Assembly: GCF_030756675.1 (NCBI RefSeq)
Contig: NZ_JAVBXD010000007.1
Location: 1-64,000, forward strand
Length of the DNA: 64,000 bases
Reading direction: 5' to 3'
Source of the DNA: Bacillus multifaciens
Lineage (GTDB): Bacteria > Bacillota > Bacilli > Bacillales > Bacillaceae_G
Part shown: positions 63,618 to 64,000 of the stretch, piece by piece
Layout: each line of letters opens with the position of its first letter
Position numbering within the stretch: position 1 is the first letter of the stretch
Made by a program: the position numbers and the translations under genes
The notes under the pieces: model-generated
What the model was told of the DNA's origin: nothing
Seen by the model: only the letters and a program-made list of their open reading frames with translations
Databases searched by the model: none

Positions 63618-63689
63618 ATGTTGGGTGTTAAAATGGAGAATAGTGGTATATTTTTTCTTGTGTTACTATATATCCATTTTAATTTTCCG

Positions 63690-63866
63690 GCACATAAGCC
63701 ATTGCTATGCAGAATACAACATACCTGCTACTGGCTTGCTCCTTTTGTTTCAAACCTCGCATGTGGCAGGAAAAAGGGATCTGACCGCTCCTATACACGA
63801 CTAGACGCTCTCGCCCTCCCCTAAAAAAGCGGTTTTTATGTCTGTTTTTTAACTTATATATACATT
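63690..63866 (-). repeat. Interspersed repeat, family B (copy 5, reverse)
   Basis: On the minus strand TATATATAAGTTAAAAAACAG, GGGAGGGCGAGAGCGTCTAG, GGAGCGGTCAGATCC, CTGCCACATGCGAGG and GCATAGCAATGGCTTATGTG. Near full length. Confidence 0.75.
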
Positions 63867-63931
63867 TCTTTTTTTCGCTATCATTGTGAGTTATGATGAA
63901 AAGAGATATTCATCATAAGGAGTGGTGTTTG

Positions 63932-64000
63932 GTGAAGCGAGTATTATTCGTTTGTACAGGAAATACGTGCCGCAGCCCGATGGCAGAGGCACTATTACGT
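63932..64000 (+). CDS. ywlE: Low-molecular-weight phosphatase YwlE, 5' end (cut by window end)
   Basis: Only 23 codons are in the window, from a GTG preceded by AAGGAGTGG. They contain the whole catalytic loop, VCTGNTCRSPMAEA (C-x5-R-S), with the threonine position that in YwlE favours phosphoarginine over phosphotyrosine. In B. subtilis YwlE removes phosphate from arginines marked by McsB. In that species it directly follows mntP (ywlD). Confidence 0.85.
   Translation, partial: MKRVLFVCTGNTCRSPMAEALLR

Overview
The window reads as a chromosomal segment of a Bacillus cereus group bacterium. The basis is the AT-rich Firmicute gene content, an intact plcR-papR pair (a virulence quorum-sensing switch known only from this group), sporulation genes (rsfA, spo0F, spoIIR, pbpG) and several families of short intergenic repeats that look like the group's bcr elements. 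The PapR C-terminus and a decayed protease gene next to plcR make it look unlike the best-known strains. I cannot name the species from sequence alone.

Layout. 1-840: the tail of an IS1182-like transposase. 840-13100: lipL, an rsfA-type regulator, a small DUF1450 gene, a Fur-controlled ferric-siderophore ABC transporter (two permeases, ATPase, lipoprotein), then a block syntenic with B. subtilis ywfO-ywhB-ywhC-ywhD-pbpG. 13100-16400: a scrap zone with a YgbA-like gene remnant, IS231-like ends, a TRM11-like methyltransferase, a GIY-YIG fragment, a mepB-like gene and an IS4-family transposase tail. 16400-24060: a glycerophosphodiesterase, a MerR/MFS efflux pair, speE-speB separated by repeats, small conserved genes and argS. 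24060-29930: a decayed IS630-like transposase, then a 1304-residue LPXTG wall protein with nine Cna-B repeats. 29930-37470: map, a self-contained ABC exporter/two-component operon (yvfRSTU-like), an nprB-like remnant, plcR, papR and a cardiolipin synthase.

37600-60900 is a long conserved core: a FadR-type fatty-acid degradation operon (fadF, thiolase, 3-hydroxybutyryl-CoA dehydrogenase, two acyl-CoA dehydrogenases, TetR regulator), rpoE, pyrG with its CTP-sensing leader, ywjG, spo0F, fbaA, murA, glpX, rho, rpmE2, tdk, prfA, prmC, spoIIR, a GNAT gene, tsaC and mntP. This is the B. subtilis ywj-ywl gene order. A roughly 3 kb accessory insert (repeats, flavin reductase-like gene, DoxX, a PTS IIA protein) then separates mntP from ywlE, which is cut by the window end.

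The most notable points are the SDLPYEH form of the PapR signal next to a dying nprB; bcr1-like elements landing exactly on stop codons; a DnaA-box cluster at tsaC; hairpins that bury the ribosome-binding sites of two neighbouring genes; a helically phased triple repeat before spoIIR; and structured RNA leaders in the siderophore and adhesin loci. I found no CRISPR array, prophage, defence island, rRNA or tRNA gene.
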